Source: Sorangium aterium
GTDB taxonomy: Bacteria; Myxococcota_A; Polyangia; Polyangiales; Polyangiaceae
Direction of reading: 5' to 3'
Length of the DNA stretch: 64,000 nt
NCBI RefSeq assembly: GCF_028368935.1
Contig: NZ_JAQNDK010000002.1
Location: 310,001-374,000, forward strand
This document shows positions 61,085-64,000 of this stretch, one piece after another. A program made the position numbers and the translations under genes. Numbering within the stretch: the first letter of the stretch is position 1; each line of letters begins with the position of its first letter. The notes under the pieces were generated by a model. The model ran no database searches. It saw only the letters and a program-made list of their open reading frames with translations, and was not told the origin of the DNA.

Positions 61085-61522
61085 GTGCGCGTTCGAGCCA
61101 TTACCTTCCTGAGAGCGCTGTTGATCGTGGCCGCCGTGCCTGGGGCGCTCGCCGCCTGTGGAAAGAAGGCGCCGCTCGGGTCTCCGTGCCGCGCGGACGA
61201 CGACTGCGCCTCAGGCCTCGCCTGCCACCGCGAGCAATGCCTTCACGAGGGGAGCGCCCGGCGCCTGCGGGAAGAGGAGCAGCGCGCCTCGGGCGAGGGC
61301 GCCGCGCGGAAGGTCGGCGACCGCATCGAGGTCGAGTGGAAGGGCTCGTACAAGCCCGCCATCATCACCAGCGTCGTCGCCCTCGGCTCCTACCGCGTCC
61401 ACTTCGACGGTTACGATGCGCAGTGGGACGAGGTCGTGACGGAGGCGCGCATCAAGGGCGGCGCGCGCTCGGGCTCGGGCCAGCGGACGGCGGTGCCGGC
61501 GGCGAGCAGCACGCCGCGCTGA
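61085..61522 (+). CDS. Lipoprotein with Tudor/MBT-like domain
   Basis: A 145-residue predicted lipoprotein: signal peptide AITFLRALLIVAAVPGALAAC with lipobox LAAC, a four-Cys segment SPCRADDDCASGLACHREQC (Cys spacing as in small Cys-knot modules of myxobacterial surface proteins), an Arg/Glu linker, then about 50 residues KVGDRIEVEWKGSYKPAIIT with YRVHFDGYDAQWDEVV, a pattern matching Tudor-knot/MBT-type beta barrels: paired aromatic residues and a WDE(V/W)V end. I choose the GTG at 61085. It is divergent from the DNRLRE operon. Confidence 0.72.
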   Translation: MRVRAITFLRALLIVAAVPGALAACGKKAPLGSPCRADDDCASGLACHREQCLHEGSARRLREEEQRASGEGAARKVGDRIEVEWKGSYKPAIITSVVALGSYRVHFDGYDAQWDEVVTEARIKGGARSGSGQRTAVPAASSTPR

Positions 61523-61587
61523 GCGGCGGAAGGCGGCGCTCGGGGCGCCTAGCACTACTGCGGGAAGTTGCCCCGGATCGGCAGAAA

Positions 61588-61692
61588 AACCGCCATGGCG
61601 CCAAGGCCGCCAAGAGGACAAGGGAAGAGCCGCCCCGGCATTTTCCCCTCCTACTCCCCTGGTTTCTTGGCGCCCTTGGCGTCATGGCGGTT
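61588..61692. repeat. Dispersed palindromic element, copy 2
   Basis: Arms 61588-61615 and 61665-61692 (28 bases, two mismatches) around a 49-base centre. The arms carry AACCGCCATGGCGCCAAGG, closely related to copy 1 at 26565-26639, in the same inverted arrangement. Confidence 0.85.
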
Positions 61693-61768
61693 CGCTTCGC
61701 AGCCCGACTTCCCGCAGTAGAGCTAGAGCTCGGCCGCGAGGACCGAAATCGGTCGGGCGGGGAGACTC

Positions 61769-61918
61769 CGCTTTGGAGGCATGTCGCTGATGATCGTCGT
61801 GGGCGTGGCGCTCGACACGGTGAACCAGATCGAGGCTCACCTCATCCAGCGCAGCTATGAGCGCTTGACGGCGCAGCGGCCCGCCCGCATCCGGGCGCGG
61901 CGCGCTCCCGAGGGTTGA
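61769..61918 (+). pseudogene. secY: Orphan C-terminal fragment of SecY
   Basis: From 61769 the frame reads [20 protein letters not shown] then [13 protein letters not shown], the last transmembrane helix and cytosolic tail of the SecY translocon subunit (family text: [19 protein letters not shown]). In-frame TAG codons at 61718 and 61724 close the frame upstream, and no earlier SecY text is present. An ATG at 61781 could in principle start a 45-residue peptide. It lies 76 bases after the palindromic element. SecY is essential, so a full copy must be elsewhere; this is a displaced or decayed remnant. Confidence 0.8.
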
Positions 61919-61960
61919 AGGGACGATTGCCTTCTGCGTCGCCTTTCCCCTCGCTCGATG

Positions 61961-62890
61961 TCATCCTATCGCCTCGACGGAAACCTGGGGGAGCAGCGCC
62001 TCGACGTCCTCGGCCGCCCCGAGCGCGGTCCCCGCGGTCGCGGCCGTTGCAGCTCCCGCTGCAGCACCGCGGCGCAGCCCATCGACGAGGTCCTCGCCCC
62101 GTGCGAGCGCAACGGCGATCCCCGCGACCATGGAGTCGCCCGAGCCCACCGTGCTGCGCGCCTGGACCCGCGGCGAGCGCACGCGCCACGCCCGCTCACC
62201 GGACGCACAGACAGCCCCCTCCGCGCCCATCGAGATCACCACGGCGGCGATACCCCGGAGCGACAGCTCGCGCGCGGCTCCGATCACCGTCGCCAAGTCG
62301 GGGAGCCTGCGTCCGAGGAGCTGTTCCGCCTCCTGCACGTTCGGCTTGATGACGTCGGGATGCGCGGCCACGCCGAGACGCAGGGGCTCGCCGTCCGCAT
62401 CGAGGATCACCTTGACACCCTGCTCATGGCTTCTGGCGATGAAGCCGGCATAGGTGTCGGGTGACATCCCGGGCGGCAGGCTGCCGGCGAGGACGAGCAC
62501 GCGCACGCCGCGAAGCCAGAAGCGGACCATGCTGTCGAGCGTGGCGACGTCCGCCGCGCTCACCCGGGCTCCGGGCCCATGGAAGCTGGTGACCACACCG
62601 GCATCGTCGATGATGGTCATGTTCACGCGTGTGAGCCCCGGGACCTGCACGAAGTGGTATTGGACGCCTTCCGCGCGCAGCGCCCGCTCGATGATGGCGC
62701 CGGTCTCTCCGGCCAGGAAGCCGAAGGCGATGGTGGGCCACCCGAGCCGGTGCGCCATGCGCGAGGCGTTGATGCCCTTGCCTGCCGGGTCGAAATGCGT
62801 CTCGCGTGTTCGGTTGACGGCGCCGAGCTCTACGCGATCGAGCCAGTCCGTTTGATCGACGGCTGGATTCGGCGTCAGCGTGAGGATCAT
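61961..62890 (-). CDS. PfkB family sugar kinase, 1-phosphofructokinase-like
   Basis: A 309-residue ribokinase-superfamily enzyme, closest in layout to 1-phosphofructokinase/tagatose-6-phosphate kinase. Start ILTLTPNPAVDQTDWL is the hallmark of that group; other motifs are DPAGKGINASRMAHRLG (substrate lid), VLVLAGSLPPGM, IKPNVQEAEQLLG, and the C-terminal anion hole with catalytic Asp in RSTVGSGDSMVAGIA. A GGAG-type ribosome site precedes the ATG at 62890. No PTS genes are adjacent, so whether it uses fructose-1-phosphate or fructose-6-phosphate is open. Confidence 0.88.
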   Translation of the reverse strand: MILTLTPNPAVDQTDWLDRVELGAVNRTRETHFDPAGKGINASRMAHRLGWPTIAFGFLAGETGAIIERALRAEGVQYHFVQVPGLTRVNMTIIDDAGVVTSFHGPGARVSAADVATLDSMVRFWLRGVRVLVLAGSLPPGMSPDTYAGFIARSHEQGVKVILDADGEPLRLGVAAHPDVIKPNVQEAEQLLGRRLPDLATVIGAARELSLRGIAAVVISMGAEGAVCASGERAWRVRSPRVQARSTVGSGDSMVAGIAVALARGEDLVDGLRRGAAAGAATAATAGTALGAAEDVEALLPQVSVEAIG

Positions 62891-63202
62891 GCCACCCAGC
62901 TCCTTCCCCCGTGGTCTCCGGTGACGCTCGTCGTCGGACGAGTTCCGGTGCAAACCTCGTGCCGCGAAGTCGACGCGGGCGGGCGAGGATCGTCGAGCTG
63001 TGCTCCGGAGGCTCGGCGTCCCCGGCGAAGGCGCCCGCACCCGCTCCTACCCTCGGCCGTCAACCGGGTGCTCAACCAGCCCGACGACGGCGGCGTCCCC
63101 TTCTGACGCGGGAGCTCCTCGCTCGACGCTGCGCGTCCCTCCCTCTTCGTGCGCGGGGGTCCCTTCATTCTCGCGGTTATCCATCCGCCTCTCTCCACCT
63201 GC
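62891..63202. other. Intergenic region without supported gene
   Basis: About 310 bases between the PfkB start and the 3' end of the P-type ATPase gene. No repeat, hairpin or protein-like frame seen. Confidence 0.5.
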
Positions 63203-64000
63203 CTACGCCAGGACGTGGTGCCGGTAGAACCACCGTTTTACCAACTCGACCGTAGCGAGATAGGTCACCACGAGCGGGACCAAGATGGCAAAGAACGCCA
63301 TCGGCAGTGGCTCGAAGCCAATCTTCGCGCCGATGGTCGTGAAGGGCAGAAGCACGGCGAGCGCAACCACCGCCAGCGACGTGAGCAGAAGCGGGCGACT
63401 GGGGCGCGTTCGCAACGGATTGCCCTGTGTGCGAATGATGAAGATGACGAGCACCTGGGTCGCAAGCGACTCGACGAACCACCCCGTGTGAAAGAGCCGC
63501 TCGTTGCGGGGGAAGAGGCGGAGCAGCAGAAAAAAAGTTGCGAAGTCGAACACCGAGCTGACGGGCCCGATCACCATCATGAATTTGCGAATGAAGGCCA
63601 TGCCCCATCGGTGAGGACGAGCCACGAACGCATCATCCACCTTGTCCGTGGGGATTGGGACCTCGGACACGTCGTACAGGAAGTTGTTCACTAGGATCTG
63701 CATCGGGAGCATCGGTAGGAAAGGCAGAAAGACGGACGCGCCGGCCATGCTGAACATGTTTCCGAAGTTCGAGCTCGTTCCCATCAGGATGTACTTGATG
63801 ATGTTGCCGAGCGTCCGGCGTCCCTCAAGCACGCCTTCCTTGACGACGGCCAGATCGCGATCGAGCAGGATGAGATCAGCGGCATCCTTCGCTACGTCCA
63901 CCGCGCCGTCCACGGAGATCCCGACATCGGCCGAATGGAGCGAGGGGGCGTCGTTGATGCCGTCCCCGAGATAGCCGACCACGTGGCCTCGCTTCTTGAA
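63203..64000 (-). CDS. mgtA: Magnesium-translocating P-type ATPase, C-terminal part
   Basis: The last 266 codons of a gene whose start is beyond the window edge. It opens at the hinge motif GYLGDGINDAPSLHSADVGI (GDGxND) of P-type ATPases, followed by VDVAKDAADLILLDRDLAVV, then the C-terminal membrane helices: NFGNMFSMAGASVFLPFLPM, LPMQILVNNFLYDVSEVPIP, VIGPVSSVFDFATFFLLL and TQVLVIFIIRTQGNP. The NFLYDVS and FDFATF sequences are characteristic of MgtA/MgtB type P3B magnesium importers. Reading frame is intact to the edge. Confidence 0.93.
   Translation of the reverse strand, partial: FKKRGHVVGYLGDGINDAPSLHSADVGISVDGAVDVAKDAADLILLDRDLAVVKEGVLEGRRTLGNIIKYILMGTSSNFGNMFSMAGASVFLPFLPMLPMQILVNNFLYDVSEVPIPTDKVDDAFVARPHRWGMAFIRKFMMVIGPVSSVFDFATFFLLLRLFPRNERLFHTGWFVESLATQVLVIFIIRTQGNPLRTRPSRPLLLTSLAVVALAVLLPFTTIGAKIGFEPLPMAFFAILVPLVVTYLATVELVKRWFYRHHVLA

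Noticed and set aside
58684-61101. Upstream extension of the OppF-like frame to a far start
   Set aside because: Runs through two other genes in a third frame and is Arg/Pro-rich; the GTG at 58683 in a GTGA overlap is the natural start.

Overview
The window looks like chromosomal DNA of a large-genome myxobacterium, most likely of the Sorangium/Polyangium type. It has very high GC, long GC-rich shadow frames, abundant eukaryote-like Ser/Thr kinases with low-complexity linkers, many Gly/Ser-rich lipoproteins, a cytochrome P450 next to a bacterial terpene cyclase, and little operon organisation. This assignment is inferred from gene style; there is no rRNA or other phylogenetic marker beyond Ffh. 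I see no tRNA, rRNA, CRISPR array or intact insertion sequence.

Layout. 1-8.5 kb: TTTACG array, FAD oxidoreductase/purN pair, a large membrane Ser/Thr kinase, purM, a PhzF-family isomerase. 8.8-17.4 kb: propeller lipoprotein, MutT, an ECF sigma/zinc anti-sigma/CcdA-thioredoxin operon, thiO, a PIN toxin with an unfamiliar partner, and a ferredoxin-like protein missing two of four cluster ligands beside a membrane protein. 17.5-26.5 kb: unknown proteins, ffh, a CBM9-like lipoprotein, a BON protein, a Uup-type ABC-F ATPase. 26.5-32.5 kb: palindromic repeat, S46 peptidase, a second ABC-F ATPase with a leader that looks like a ribosome-stalling attenuator, and a TetR-SDR pair under a palindromic operator.

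32.5-36.2 kb is a gene-poor, visibly less GC-rich stretch carrying the P450 and the terpene cyclase, whose N-terminus is broken by a single-base shift. 36.3-44 kb: a 1654-residue kinase-ATPase-GAF-STAS protein and gamma-glutamyltransferase. 44-55.6 kb: a predicted pseudokinase, VOC protein, response regulator, class III fructose-1,6-bisphosphatase, a cytochrome-c-like repeat lipoprotein, a family 3 glycosidase and a quinone oxidoreductase. 55.7-64 kb: tandemly duplicated lipoproteins, a three-gene operon with two oligopeptide-type ABC ATPases but no permease, a lipoprotein with a Tudor-like domain, a second copy of the palindromic repeat followed by an orphan SecY tail, a PfkB sugar kinase and the end of a magnesium P-type ATPase.

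How the genes work together: the clear functional units are the sigma/anti-sigma/thiol-redox operon, the TetR-SDR pair, the toxin pair, the P450/terpene cyclase pair and the DNRLRE/ABC-ATPase operon. Two cross-cutting patterns recur: about ten genes have a TANNNT box 7-12 bases before the start with no Shine-Dalgarno sequence (probable leaderless transcripts), and most non-overlapping convergent gene pairs are separated by a short perfect GC hairpin without a T tract.
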